DNA from: Branchiostoma floridae | Taxonomy: Eukaryota; Chordata; Leptocardii; Amphioxiformes; Branchiostomatidae | Reading direction: 5' to 3' | Length of the DNA: 64,000 nucleotides | Assembly: GCF_000003815.2 (NCBI RefSeq) | Contig: NC_049987.1 | Coordinates: 22,770,519-22,834,518 of the forward strand | Part shown: piece after piece, positions 10,861 to 23,649 of the stretch | How positions within the stretch are numbered: the first letter of the stretch is position 1 | How the letters are laid out: each line of letters begins with the position of its first letter | The notes under the pieces: model-generated | Seen by the model: only the letters and a program-made list of their open reading frames with translations | What the model was told of the DNA's origin: nothing | Databases searched by the model: none | Translations under genes and position numbers: made by a program

Positions 10861-12383
10861 TTGTAGAACGTGTAGTTGCATTTACAGCAGCTGCTGTTCT
10901 AAGGTAAGATTCAGTCAAAAAACGTCACAGCTAACCACTCAATCAATCCGTTTTATACGTTAGGCTTAAGTTATAGGCAAAATTATACACTCAGACTTGA
11001 AGGGAACTGGCATCGTTTTCCCACGTTTTGAGTCAGGTCACTAAAGACAGTCTCTATTACCAATAAGACTGGTGTATAGTATTACATGTTACACTGTGCG
11101 TGCATGTACATTTTGTACAAAATAAGGGTAAAACATGGGCCATAAAACTGAGGGATAAAGCATTTTAAGACACTGTAACACATGCAGCACACACTTCAAA
11201 GAATGTCATTACGCAAAGGTAGCCTAAGGGAAAATCGCCCGGCTTACAATTTCATAACAATATTCTGGAGCACTCTTTTTTCACCTCTAACTCAAGATAT
11301 TACATTCAAAATGTACTATGATTTTGGCACATATCTGCTATAGGAGACTTGGGCACGTCTTGATAACATTATTGAGCAAGACACATGTATCTGCCCAATT
11401 ACTAGTGCCCATTTACAGGCTAGGGGAGAGTCATAATTATAGGCGTCATGTCCCCAAAGTAGGTCATATTTCTTTGCTTATGTATACTCAAAAGATTGTG
11501 ATCAAATTGATTGTAAGCAAGACTAAATTGTCTTCTGACTTCCGCTTATGATCATATTTCCTTGTAGTTTGGTACTCTAATAATGACCGTAGCTAACTGT
11601 ATGAAAAGTAATGTTTACTGTGTAACAGTATATTCCCTTACTTTGGATTCTGGTTGACTTTCCGGTTTGCTCGACTAATGATCACTCACCCGATTAATCA
11701 GTGTGTCAGTCAGTTGTGCAATTATCAGCTACAAACATAATCCTTACAACAACACATAACACAGGGTAAATAGACTCACAGTAGTCTGTAAACACTGTTA
11801 TCCTTCGCTAAGGCAACTGCTCATTACAGGCACTACATGAGGGTGAAAGTGTTTCCCAAGCTACTAACTAAAGGAAGTTAATAACATTGCTGTATTCATT
11901 GCTGTATTCAAATGGAAGGAGTTTTCAATCATGTAAACAAACTACTAGTGCCCTGATGAATTAAAGTTTTACATTGTTAAGCAGTACTTGTTAGATCAAT
12001 TTGCTGGAAATCTGAAAAAATAAAAATAGATAAAGGAAAATAAAGAAAAGAGAACCCCTAACTACCAACCGTAATTTTTTCAACCATAATCGGAAACACA
12101 ACAATTTTTTACTAGGCTTAAGGGGTGATGCATCAATATCAGACATCAAAGAAAGGTAATTCCCCTGAGCCTTGTATGAGTCATGGGAAATGGACACATT
12201 TTTCATTGTTAAAAATGAGCGATGAGCACCCATAGCTGGCCATTTGCCATTCAGAGTTCTCTTTGCGAGACGTCTTGAGTGTAAGAAATGAGCTAGAACC
12301 GACACGGCTCGTTTCTAAGAAAAGGAAACAAGATTTAGTTGACTCTGAAAGGAGGCACTTCAGAAAGCCTGTTTGAGTTTGCG
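10861..12383. other. Non-coding stretch
   Basis: No recognisable exon, RNA gene or repeat family. Short ORFs here show no family signature. Confidence 0.5.
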
Positions 12384-12715
12384 CTAATGGCTTCCTGAAA
12401 AACTCCAGAATTCAATTAATTCGAAGAATCCATTTCTGGACTATTTCCTCTCCTCTCCAAGACTATCTTATATATGATATAGTTCAGAAATACATCATAG
12501 CATATCCAATCGCCAATTGATCTTATGGCATATTTGCTACGCTAATGGTTTCAATTTCCTGAAAAACTCCAGAATTCAATTAGTTCGAAAATAAATTTCT
12601 GGAATATTTTTACTTCACTTTACAAAATATGGTTACTCAATATATTAATCAGAAATACATTGTAGCATATTCAGACATCAATTGATCTTATAACATAGTA
12701 TTACAGAGATTAAGA
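12384..12715. repeat. Two-unit tandem repeat, about 160-bp period
   Basis: 'gctaatgg...ttcctgaaaaactccagaa' at 12384 recurs at 12541. Each is followed by 'tttctgga(c/a)tattt', 'cagaaatacat' and 'caattgatcttat' in the same order. Confidence 0.8.
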
Positions 12716-13257
12716 TGTAAAGCTTAGTATGTAGCTCTGACATCAATTGATTATATTATAAGCAGGAGGGCACTATTTCTTATCAATCAGGCAGCTGAGA
12801 CATATTGATAGGCCATTTTGGTCTGGCATTTTATAGTCAAAAATAAAAGCTGGCAAAGAACTGACCACTCAGAGGACATAGAAGATGTGCTCTACATACA
12901 TGGTTACTTGAATGTATAGTTTCATATGCAGGCATATAGAATATATCATGGAAAACCTAGATTGGTCCTCTTGGTTTTGTACATATAAATCATAAAATCA
13001 CACTATAAGTTACAGTTACTGTAATTACAGATACAAAACCAAATTACTAATTGATCAATCTCTACAATGTACATCCAATTAATTCTGCCTTAATGATAAT
13101 TGCAAAAAAGAAACTAATAGGCCACCAAGGATGTGATGCATTTGACCATGACATTGCCGTGGGCGTTGTGGGAATATTGGTTCTGTCTGGAACCAACCGG
13201 AGTGTTATTGGAAATTGGCTCTGTGTCCATCTGTATCCATAGCCTGGACAGGTGCAC

Positions 13258-13482
13258 TGTACTGTAAAATGCATAAATATTATTAAGTTCGTGGAAATTT
13301 AAGTTTATGGGAATTTCATTTCGTTGTAGCTGGAAAATGGATTGTTTGCGGTGGTTTTGTATTCTCAGAAGTGCAATATACATTTTAGTAGTCACAGTTA
13401 TTATAATGAAATAATGTTTGCGGTGCTTTTGAATCCACAAAACTAAAACCACCACAAACATTACTGCATTTAATTTACTGTA
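13258..13482. mobile_element. Second copy of the 'tactgtaaatgca' MITE
   Basis: Same order of motifs as 5993-6213 ('tgcggtggttttg', 'aaaaccaccacaaacattac', 'tgcatttaa'), with degenerate inverted ends. Confidence 0.65.
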
Positions 13483-14224
13483 ATCTATAAGTCCATAAAA
13501 AGACCGCGTTTCCCCATAACATTTGTGTGTACCACTTAAGATTTGTGTGCTTTCACCTACTAGTGGTGATTTGAGCGGATTTCAAGTTTGTAGCATGCTT
13601 ATAATAGGCACCCCTGCAGAGGCAGCAGACAGGAACATAAGTGGCAAGCAGCTATGTGTCCATCTGTATCCATGGCCTAGACAGGAATCCTGTAATCTAT
13701 GAGTCCATAGAGACTGTAGGAACGTGAGCATGGACTCATGTGGGTACGTGTAATTACTGCAGCCGATATAGTAAAGAGGAAAGTTTTAGTCTTAGATCTA
13801 AGTTTAGCTTTGCCTTTATCGCAGTCAGCTTGATAGAATGGTCATCTCCCAGGGCCATTCGTCCACCCACAAGTGCCCCATTAAGCTGAAAACCAAATTT
13901 AACTCAGACAGTGTGCACTGGACATTTGACAAGACAGATGGTGTAGAGTCCTCTTGGGCAGAACAGTCGGACAGCATGCCTTCTGATTTTGCAAATTCAA
14001 AGATACAGTCACTGTAAAATAAAACTGCGCTTCGAAAAATGAGAACATAGCAGTTGTCCAATTCAGCATGTACATTGGGAAAGGTACTTAGACTTTGGAG
14101 ACAGTTTTAGTATTCATCAGGCCAAACAGATCTGCACTGTAGATTGTAGTCTGAGAATATTTAGCTTGGATTGGCTGTCTGAGAGAATTAACTATAAACT
14201 GTGTTTACTTTGAATACTTTGATG

Positions 14225-14528
14225 CAGGGTTGTAGCCAGCCTGAAGACATTTTCCGTCCCCTTCGATGCAATGTTCCTAGGGGAGTCTGAGGCATGCTCC
14301 CCTGGAAAATTTTAAAATCTAGACCCTCTGAAATATTGTTTCCTACATTTTGAGGTGTAAATTTTGCTGGTAGCATATGTTTTGGTGAAGAATTTAAGGG
14401 AGACAGTTTTTTATACCTTTACATATTGATTTTTGGCCATCACAGAGGATGGAAAGGGCAAATTTTTTCCGTCCCCAGCTGTAAAATTTCATCAAAGGAC
14501 GGAAGGACGGGTGCTAACTACAACCCTG
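14225..14528. mobile_element. hAT-like MITE with target-site duplication
   Basis: Termini 'cagggttgtagccagc' and 'gctaactacaaccctg' are inverted repeats. The flanks are 'ctttgatg' (14217-14224) and 'ctttgata' (14529-14536), an 8-bp duplication with one mismatch. CAGGG ends with an 8-bp duplication are characteristic of hAT elements. 304 bp, no transposase. Confidence 0.8.
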
Positions 14529-14837
14529 CTTTGATATCCTTTTTCCTAAATTGTGAATTTCAAGTTTGATAGTGTGAGTGGCAAGGGCCAAACATGCTCA
14601 AGTCCTTGAATTAAGCAATACACAAAGTGCAACTCAATAGTCTTACCGATAACTTACAGCAAAAGTAACTGAAGGAGGTTTAAAATTACCTTCATGCTCC
14701 AAAGATAGCCCCCAAAAAACAAATAAATTGAACCAACGAATTTCAAGGTATCTCTAGTATCTGTACAATGTACATTTGTATATACTATGCCAATAGTTCT
14801 CCATGTCAATGTCACTGCACCAGACAGTCTGTCAGCA

Positions 14838-16024
14838 CAAGGAGCTTTTATCAGGAGGAGAGAGCAAGAATTTTTTTCCATTCAGCTATGTTCGTAGCGG
14901 GCGACAAAATTTGATTAACACCCACGTGTCAAAAACCCGCATCTACATACATTTCACCCACGCAAGCTTTTGTTTTCCCTTTGTTTTGTGGTCATTCATG
15001 GTGGGGCGGCCTGGGGATACAAACATTGTGTGTAGCGATCTGATTTTTGCGATTTTGTCGACGATGTTGAACAGAAGAGTAACTTCGGAATACCTACAGC
15101 GGCGGCAATATTCTCTCTGACTGAGGGTGAAATTTGAAAGCCATACGGCGACCGGACAGCGCCGCCGCTCGGGTACGGGCTAAGCCTAAAGGCAAAATTG
15201 TCTGAGGCAAAGTCTACGAAAAAAACTGGTAATATTCCTACAATTAATGATGACTGTGAAAAACCTGACTCAATGATCACAGGAACCAAGTTTTTTTTAA
15301 GTATGCAACAGATATATTTCATAAATCGATACAAATACAAAGTTCAAAATTATGCCTGGAGAACTCAAGACATTATATACGAAAACCCGATCGTAACGAA
15401 AACCATGAAAACTATGCTCTCCCGCCTTACCTTCACCTTATTCCAGGCCCGATGTATCCTCTAAAAACACGGGTGGTTCGACAAAAATGAGCAAGGTTCG
15501 ACCAACAGTGAACACGCCATTTTACCGAGCACATCATCAACAGTTACGAAAAAATATCAGCTAAATGAAGAAAAACGTCATATTTTTTTAGTAGCCATCT
15601 GAAAATACATGTGAAAATTCATAATTCTATCGCAAGAAAACAGACCTCGATCCGCGAAAATAGGCCTAAACTGGCCCATGTTTGTTGTACGGCGAAGAGA
15701 AACATATCAAACTGTCCGCCATTGTGCGCTCTACCGCAAGATGACGTAGTCACATGCCTGCCGAGTTTTCCAAATAAGGGAATCGTCGGAAACCTGACCC
15801 ACTTCGCCTCTTGCCGATCGGGCTTCGGGCTGGCTCGAGGGCTATGACGTAATGGCGTGGCTCATTAGCATAGAAACCGTGCCAACCGGCGCTACGAACA
15901 TCAGATCAGACGGGCGCCGCGCAGGGCAGTAAACAAAGCCGGCGCTGCGGGATTTAACGGGCCAAACAAAGCCGCACAGCGGGCGGGTAACTTCATACTC
16001 TCTCCTCCTGATAAAAGCTCCTTG
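14838..16024. mobile_element. 1187-bp TIR transposon, non-autonomous
   Basis: Perfect 27-bp terminal inverted repeats (14838-14864 and 15998-16024) begin CAAGGAGCTTTTATCAGG. A perfect 7-bp duplication GTCAGCA flanks them (14831-14837 and 16025-16031). A second perfect 12-bp inverted pair, ATGTTCGTAGCG, lies subterminally at 14888-14899 and 15890-15901. The interior is more GC- and CpG-rich than its surroundings and contains TGACGTA motifs and a CACGTG. The longest internal ORF (114 codons, minus strand) resembles no transposase I know. The CAAGG start fits hAT loosely, but hAT duplications are normally 8 bp. Confidence 0.85.
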
Positions 16025-16031
16025 GTCAGCA

Positions 16032-16950
16032 TTAGCCAGAAAAAAAATATTGCTGTTTTAGATTTACTGTCTTTTATGCAGGTCGCCAACACTTTCATAT
16101 TAGCTTGCTTCATTTCCTATAAGGTCAAAAGATCACATGCACTAAACTTTCAATCATTGGCAGATCAATTTGCCCATTCAGGGGCAAGCAAAAATTAATG
16201 TTATATCAATCTCTCTGACCAGCAATTCAGCATCAATATAGGTGCGAAGGACATATTCCATCAGAATGTACATGTAAGGTTACTGTAGAAATGCTAAAGC
16301 CTGCAGCTGCAACAGATTCAACAAGAAGCATGGTTGTGAGTCTTCAATAGTTTAATAGGCAACACTGACTTTATTTTATGACGTCCTCTGTAGAACCCAA
16401 AACTAATGTGCAAGGGCGAAAAAAAAAAGAAAAATCCATTAAAAAATGCTGCTACACCACAGGACTAAACGTGCAGACCATTCTTTGTCAGGCTTGGTTT
16501 GTCCTAAGATGTAATTATGTTTACCCCCAGTAAGACTGTAAGAGACAACTGTCGCCATGACATGTTATACTATGTAAAACTACATGTATTGCCATTCTTG
16601 TTCAAAGAGAGAACATTATGGCGCTGTGGCACCATGACCTGACCATGAGCCCCCTTACTTGGCAAGCATAAAATTATGATGGACCAAGAATCCATACTAT
16701 TGGGCGATGTGTGGCCACATGAGAACAGCAAAAATCAATGCGCGCATGGATGTCATCCATAAAATTAAGTTAGTGTAGCCTTACAAGGTCTAGAGCAGTG
16801 ACTTAACTAGCTTTTCTGATTAGCAATCTGCACTGTAGGTGTGACAGACACTTTCCACAACAGATGCAGTATACATGTAAGGCTGTACAGGTCATAACAT
16901 TCACCAAGGAGCATGACTGTGTCCTGTAACACTTTTCCTTTTGTTCCCAG
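16032..16950. other. Non-coding stretch upstream of receptor
   Basis: No exon or repeat family recognised. It ends in the pyrimidine-rich acceptor 'ccttttgttcccag' at 16950. Confidence 0.5.
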
Positions 16951-17344
16951 GGTTTGAAGAGTGACTGCTGACTCTCTACAGTGAAAAGTACTTTGTGCAG
17001 CTACTCTGAGCAGACTGAAGGAAGCCTCTTTACTTCACGTCACTTTCCGACAAGCAAAAGCTCTACAGGAAAGGAAAATGAGACTTAAACAAGCTTACAG
17101 TTCAAGCTCACGGATATCTCGCACAGAGGCACTGAGATAAAGCTTAACTTGTGAAAGATGTAAACTCGTCGGTTCATGCCCGCCTCACAGTTACCCTCTA
17201 CAAGTTAGGACCTGCCTTAACATGAGAACTACCAGGATATGTCAGATGGGAAGTGGCGAGATCACGTGAAATCGGAAAGATTTGTCTGAAATCGTAGTTT
17301 AGGACAATTTTCGTGCAATTTCTAAGGAAGTGAAATCATCAAAA
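16951..17344 (+). other. Probable 5' UTR part of the receptor's first coding exon
   Basis: A strong acceptor ends at 16950, and no coding similarity appears before the ATG at 17345. This suggests the exon starts at 16951 with an untranslated leader, spliced from a further upstream non-coding exon that I cannot place with confidence. Confidence 0.4.
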
Positions 17345-19467
17345 ATGCTACAGATTCGTGACATGACGTTTGTAAAGGCTACACTGTATCTACTTTGCTA
17401 CATGTGCCTGGTGTGGCGGAACACTGTTGCCATGGAAGGCTACTTGTCGTATCATGGCGACATCATGTTGGGCGGGTTGTTCTCGATGCACACGGTACTA
17501 CAGACCGCCCAGGACGACCAGCTTGCCACGGAGGCAAAGTGCGAGAACTTCCGTTATCGTGGTTTCCGCGAACTCAGCGCCATGCGGTATGCTATCGAGG
17601 AGATAAACAATAGCTCTACGCTGCTACCCGACATCCAACTCGGCTACAACATCTTCGACGACTGTAACCACGTGAAAAAAGCGCTGGCGGCGTCGCTACG
17701 GTTTGCAGCCAGGAACAACATCGCTACAATAGGTTTCGACGACGACTGCCAGTGCAACTTTGCGAACCCAGCAACGTTAGGCATTGTTGGACCGACCAGT
17801 TCTGACAAAGCGATATCCGTCGCCAACCTCCTTGGGCTTTTTGACATACCTATGATCAGCTATGCCGCTACCAGCAAGACGCTAAGCAACAAATCCCAGT
17901 TCCCAAACTTCCTCAGAACTGTTCCCAGCGACTTCGAACAGCCCAAAGTCATGGCGGAAGTTGTTGCACACTTCAACTGGACGTGGGTGGGAACCATAGC
18001 GGGCGACAACGCGTACGGCAGACCAGGAATCGAAAAGTTCCTCACCGAAGCCGAAAACAAAAGTATCTGCGTCGCTTTTACAAAGTACATCACAGCGACG
18101 GAAGGGATCGACGAAGCCCTTGACGCGATAGAGAGAAACCGGGATGTCAAGGTAATTGTTGCCTTTATCGATGGTTCGAAACTGGAGCCACTAATACGCC
18201 GTATAAAGCGGCAAGACATCACATGGATCGCGTCCGAAGCCTGGTCTACTTCCTCTTCGATACTCAAGTTCACCAACGTGACTCGAGGCACACTTGGCAT
18301 CCAGCTACGCACGGGGAGAATCGGGGGGTTCTGGGAATACCTAAGCAGCTTAAGCCCCCTTAAGGAACCTCATAACAAACTCCTACAAGCCATGTGGGAG
18401 GAGGAGTTTAACTGTAAGTACGAACGTGACAACACAACGTGTGATTCCCCACCCCCTGGGGATGTTACCCCTACCCCTGGGATCAACGTGGCTGCCCAGA
18501 ACTGCACCTCGACCCTCTGTACCAAGCAGGAGAGTCTGGAAGGTTCGAAACTGCTCGACTACAACGATCTGGAGCTGACGACAGCCTTCCACTCGTATGT
18601 GGCTGTCTATGCTTACGCACATGCTCTACATGACATCTTTGAATGCCGTCCTGAAACCAGCCCACTGGCTGATAGGTATGTCATTATTTCTTGGTAAAAA
18701 CTTAGCAAGACATTTGATCGATATCATGTAAACAGAGGGTTGGGACAAGTGGGAAGAAAACTTAAATCTATCTTTATTCTGCTGCACCATTAGGCTTAAA
18801 CCTGGTGCTATGTTTTCAGGTTGTTTTGCCAGCTGGTTTAGCACTTTTTACAAAAAAAAATTGAAGAAAAAAACAAATAACATTGGTGGGGCCACATCAC
18901 TGAAACTTTTGGTTGAAACTACTTCTTGTCCTTTGTGTCAGTTCTTTGTTTATTTATTTGTGTATTTACTTTCCTGTGACCACCCACCACCTCATACTGG
19001 ACATTTGGGAAGAGCGGCTTTGGCCGACAGGGCCATCCACTTAAGATAAAGAGAATAAAAGGTCATGTATGATACATACATTTTGTATATTATGTATAAT
19101 TCTGTACATTTTGACATTTTTCTTATGTTTCTATAACACTTTAGGTCCTGCCCCAATGTGTCAGCCATCACCCCTCGCGAGCTGCTGCAGTTTGTGCGGA
19201 ACGTCAACTTCACCGACTCCGTGGGCGAGACCGTGACCTTTGACCAGAACGGGGAACCGGCGCCGCAGTACAGTATCCTGAACTGGCAGGAGCAAAACGG
19301 GAGGCTCGAGATCGTCCGCGTGGCAAATGTGGTGGGGAGGCAGGGGCTGGAGCTGAACCACAGCATAAGGATACAGTGGAACAATGGGGACAACATCACG
19401 CATAATGACGTAAGTAGAATGAGAATTATCTACTGCTCAAAATGCTGTTAACGCACACAGGCACGTG

Positions 19468-19502
<35 letters not shown>

Positions 19503-22221
19503 CAGACATATACAGCAACAATATCACACACAATGATCTCTCTCTCTCTCTCTCTCTCTCTGACCGGTTTAGCGTCCGTTCTTCCCTGTAGCAGGGGTTG
19601 GACGTGTCGCCATGAAGTTTTGGTTTAACTGCTGTAAGTAAGTAAAATATGGGAGCATGCACACACACACCACAAGATATACTGGCTTCTGCCTCAGACT
19701 GTTTTGACATAGCTCCTGGTTGAAGACAGCCCTGCCACTTTGCCAGCTAAATTTACTGTTTTCTGATGGTTGCTTTTAACTGTTTTGTTGCTTCCAGGTT
19801 CCAGTCTCAACCTGTAGCCAGACTTGTGAGCCGGGTTTCTATAAGGGGAGGATACAGGGGAAACCAACTTGCTGCTGGGACTGTCTGCCGTGTGGGGAGG
19901 GCAACATTTCTATAACTACAGGTAAAACATTTCTACTGCATTCCATGGGTAACAACGATAAAGTCAAAGAAAATCATGATCATAGAAATATTATGTACAA
20001 TACAATACAATTCAAGCTTAAGGACTAACTGAAAATCCATGGATGTAAAACTGAATGCATGATAGATATGACATACAGTCATGTAGATGGAACTAGTTTT
20101 GTTGCGCTGATTTTATTGTGGGTTTGAGATAGTGGAAGACGAACTTACCCACTTCTATTATAAATTATAGTTGGATTTTTTGTTCCTAATAGTAGAATTG
20201 TTTTCTTATGGAGAGGAATAGTGCGTAAGAAATAATGCATTTTGGACGCTTTTGTAAATAATTAGTTTCTTGCTTGTCCTGAAACAGCTAGAGATGACAC
20301 ATAATTGATAATAAGTTTTGTTTGGCACAACACATAGATCAGTCACCTTTCTATTTTTCCCACAGATGCAGAAATCTGCATACCGTGTGGCGAGCGGGAA
20401 TACAACAGCCTGGATCACACCGAGTGTCTCGCCCGTGAGGTCGACTTTCTCGACTGGACAGACCCCATGTCTATCGTGTTTCTTGCGCTGGTCTGCCTCG
20501 GAACCATTCTGACCATCCTAATCACGATCCTGTTCTTCGCAAAGCGGAACACACCGGTTGTGAAAGCATCGAGTCGCGAGCTACTCTTCATTCTGCTACT
20601 GGGTCTCTTGCTGTGTTTCGTCAGCTTCATACCCTTCATTGGATATCCCACCCACGCAACCTGCATACTGAGGCCTTATCCTCTTGGTCTGGGTTTCACT
20701 ATTAGTATTTCTGTTATCCTCGTGAAGACAAACCGCGTGCGTGTCATCTTCGAAGCCCGGCTACCAAGCAGCCTGCACCGCAAGTGGCTGGGGATTCGCA
20801 TACAGCTGCTGTCGGTTTTTCTCGCTGTTCTGGGGATGCTTGTCGTTCTGATCGTGTGGAGTGTTGTTGCACCACCTTACCCCGAAGAGAATTTCAAAAT
20901 TGAGCGAGACAAGATCTTCCTGGAGTGCAAGGCTGGCACGTGGGTCGGCTGGGGAGTGATGATTGGCTACATTGTTGTACTGGCTATCTGCTGCTTCTAC
21001 TTCGCCTTCAAGGCGAGAAAACTGCCGGAAAACTTTAACGAAGCCAAGTTCATCGTCTTGAGCATGCTGATCTTCTTCATTGTGTGGATTTCGATCATCC
21101 CTGCCTACATCGGGACCGAGGGAAAGTTCGTTGTGATGACCCAGGGAATCGCGATCTACGCGTCCAGCTTCGGGCTGCTCGCATGTTTCTTCTTCCCGAA
21201 GTGCTGGGTGATCCTGGTGACGCCCGAGCGAAACACGATGGCCTACATTCGGGAGTCGACCACCGAGCACTCCTTTGTCACGGCCGCGCGCGTCACAATC
21301 AGAAAGCAAACCGAGGATACACAAACGTCCACCGGATCCAAAGGATCCTCGGGCAGCCTGTTCAGAAAGAGTAAGAAGGACGGAAGCGGATCGCGCAAAA
21401 AGGGCGAGGCTCTGAAAATGGAGCCGCAGGGGAACAAGAACACATCCAACAACAACAGGCTTAGTCCTCTGCATATAAGTAACACTCCGGAGCAAGTCTT
21501 CCGCGAAAGGAGCTGCTCTTCGCCCACAATCATCATCACTGAACACCAGGAAAATACACACACCATGCAAACAGAAGACCAGTCCACTGTCCATATAAAC
21601 AACGAAGAAACAAACCACAGCAGCATTGTGCCAAATAAGAATGTCTTGTTTCGTCCTCAAAACCCAGAAGTTAAAGATGAGGCAATGCTGGCGCACTTGT
21701 CGAAAAACCCTACAGCTTCAAAGAAGCCTCATTTCACATTTGACGTAGACACAGAAAGACAGTCGTCACCTTCTGGCTTACCGGACGCAGAAAAACAACA
21801 AGAGGAGGACAAAGATGAATCAAACAGAAGCATCACATTGAGTGAAAGTTCTGAAGACTCCATAGATTCGAACACAGGCTGTCCGTTACTGACGGCCTAC
21901 TCGGATGAACTACCCCCTCCGAGGGAGAATAGCTCCTCTGACGAACCTTTCCAAAGTGTGTCCGACGCGCGTGTACAGCCAATCGAAGGTGCGCATGACA
22001 CGTCAGATTCCGTGCAATCTTCTCAGATTGTGTTGGAAACACCTGTACAACCTTCTCAAGTGTCTGACACAACATCTGTTCAAAAGGCACAACCTCCACC
22101 AAAAGCGTCTGACTCTGAGGCATCCGTACAGTTCCCCCAAACATTGGACATGTCAGTGCAATCAGCTACAACAAAGACCAACAGGACTACAATAGAGGAC
22201 ACTGATGTCACTTTTGTATAG
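17345..22221 (+). CDS. Calcium-sensing-receptor-like class C GPCR
   Basis: Four exons join in phase: 17345-18675, 19145-19409, 19798-19921 and 20366-22221, giving about 1191 aa. In order: a signal peptide; a ligand-binding Venus-flytrap domain (about 35-535) with CaSR-like blocks FRGFREL-type YRGFRELSAM, AIEEINNSS, NLLGLFDIPMISYA, YGRPGIEKF and ASEAW; a nine-cysteine NCD3G linker across exons 3-4 (STCSQTC...CLPC...CIPC...TEC, all nine Cys present); seven membrane segments (about 605-865) with VKTNRV, ARKLPENFNEAKFI and PERNT; then a 325-residue Ser/Thr/Gln-rich cytosolic tail. ASEAW retains the Glu used for agonist binding in CaSR, but SYAATS differs from the vertebrate SYASSS. The plasma-membrane receptor probably senses cations or amino acids through G proteins; ligand unknown. 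The GTG 15 bp upstream is not a start. ATG 17345 has A at -3, and ATG 17363 is an alternative. Most of the flytrap domain sits in one exon. Amphioxus may have several paralogues, so no symbol is assigned. Confidence 0.93.
19467..19562. repeat. (CA)n and (CT)n microsatellites in receptor intron 2
   Basis: A CA tract at about 19467-19501 and a CT tract at about 19536-19561, both intronic and clear of the splice sites. Confidence 0.95.
20100..20320 (-). mobile_element. LINE 3' fragment in receptor intron 3
   Basis: 'gggtttgagatagtggaagacgaa' (degenerate) and the downstream 3'-UTR-like sequence with an 'ataattgataataag' tail resemble the 3' end of the LINE at 7.4-9.2 kb, in the same orientation. 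Confidence 0.45.
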
Positions 22222-22273
22222 CAGCAGCAGAAGTCACAAAATTTGAGTCTTTGTTTGTAATACAAAATGTATT

Positions 22274-22560
22274 GTGGTATCATGTTGGTACAACAAGTGT
22301 TTGACGCAAAACCCAGAGGTTCTGGGTTCGAACCCCGACATACCACCGATGCCCTCGGGAAAGGCACTTTACAACACTTTCCTCACTGTACTCAGGTGTA
22401 AAAGTGTGTACCTAACTTTGGTTGGGGAGGCTACAAGGCAGTGGAAGGAGAGGGTTGGGCTGTTACCAATACCTTGCCCAAGACACAGTGGATAACAACC
22501 CACAGTGCCAACGGCCTCAAAGAGGCTATGGTACTGCCTGTACTTTTACCTTATGAAGAG
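22274..22560 (+). mobile_element. tRNA-derived SINE
   Basis: B-box 'ggttcgaacccc'-type sequence ('tgggttcgaaccccgacata'), then 'ccaccgatgccctcgggaaa', 'ggcactttacaacactttcc', 'ctcaggtgtaaaagtg' and 'cacagtggataacaaccc'. Same family as 2285-2860 and 43733-43990. Confidence 0.8.
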
Positions 22561-23643
22561 GTAATACTTAGACTGGTCCACAGATGATGTGATTTCACAT
22601 CCCTTGTGTTGTGAAACAGCATCATAGTAGATTGTAAGGGAGAGGGCTTAGAACAAGTGGCATGTTGCTGTGAAAGTGAAATTTTTTTAGCAAAAGTGAA
22701 ATTTTTTAGCAAAAGTGGAAAATTTTGGACAATGTTGAAATAACAACAATCATGTCTGCCACTATTGGAATGAATTTTAACATTATGTTGCAAGGCATTG
22801 AAGAGTGGTAAAAACGTTATATACAAAAGTGAGCTCTGTTAAATTTGTAGATCTGATACTGTAATGTCTATGCAAGGGATCAGGGCAGTTGAGGACACAT
22901 GATGGTCAGGTTTATCTAGACACTACCGTCACACTGTCTACAACTAAAGGGATGTGGAATACAACCATCACAAGTACTGTAACAAACTTTGAAGGCAAAG
23001 AGTAAGAAGAAGAAATTGATAGCCTGGGTACCATCATATTTCTAGCGGGGCTCCTTACACTTACACCCACCAAATTTTTTTAGGGCAGAGAGTGCAAGGA
23101 GCCCTCGCTGGTAGAAATAGTACCCACTGCCCGCCACTGGCTAGCAACTTTATAGATTAAATCCTTTCGTGTACAGAATCTTCTCCTGATCAAAGCTTGG
23201 ACATAAGAATTATGTCTATAGCTAGTACATGTACAATGAAAATTTAAAGCTTTTATATAATGATAATTCAGGAAAACAAGCACAAACTTAGTTTTATTTT
23301 TCATAGGAAGCTTGAATATGTTTTATTTGTACATCTCTATTGTCTTCTCAATGTGTAGAGTTTGTCAGCTTTGTGGTTGTAAATATCTTGCATGTGAATT
23401 TTGAAAATTATAAATATGATGATTTTCCATCATTTTTATCTATAATTTTACAATTTAATCCAATCTGGCTATGCAATGAATTTTTTTACGGGTTGAAATG
23501 CATGTATTACTATTTTCTATGAAAACTTGTATCTAAAATTCTGTCATTCAAAGCAAGAAGAAATGTCTTTGATCTTTGTATAAAAATTTTTATTTTCTAT
23601 CATGTTCTTAAGTTTGTAATTGTGAAATAGTGATTGTTACTAC

Positions 23644-23649
23644 AATAAA
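23644..23649 (+). terminator. Polyadenylation signal AATAAA
   Basis: AATAAA lies about 1.4 kb after the receptor stop codon and is followed by GT/T-containing sequence. It is the most plausible 3' end before the convergent TAF2 gene, whose stop is at 24144. Confidence 0.45.

Noticed and set aside
14996-15340. 114-codon ORF inside the 1.19-kb TIR element as a transposase
   Set aside because: Too short, with no DDE-type spacing or zinc finger that I can see. Treated as non-coding.
17330-17344. Receptor start at 17330
   Set aside because: The codon there is GTG. The first in-frame ATG is at 17345, with a suitable A at -3.
20761-21696. Minus-strand 311-codon ORF
   Set aside because: It lies antisense to the GPCR seven-transmembrane exon, with no recognisable domain.
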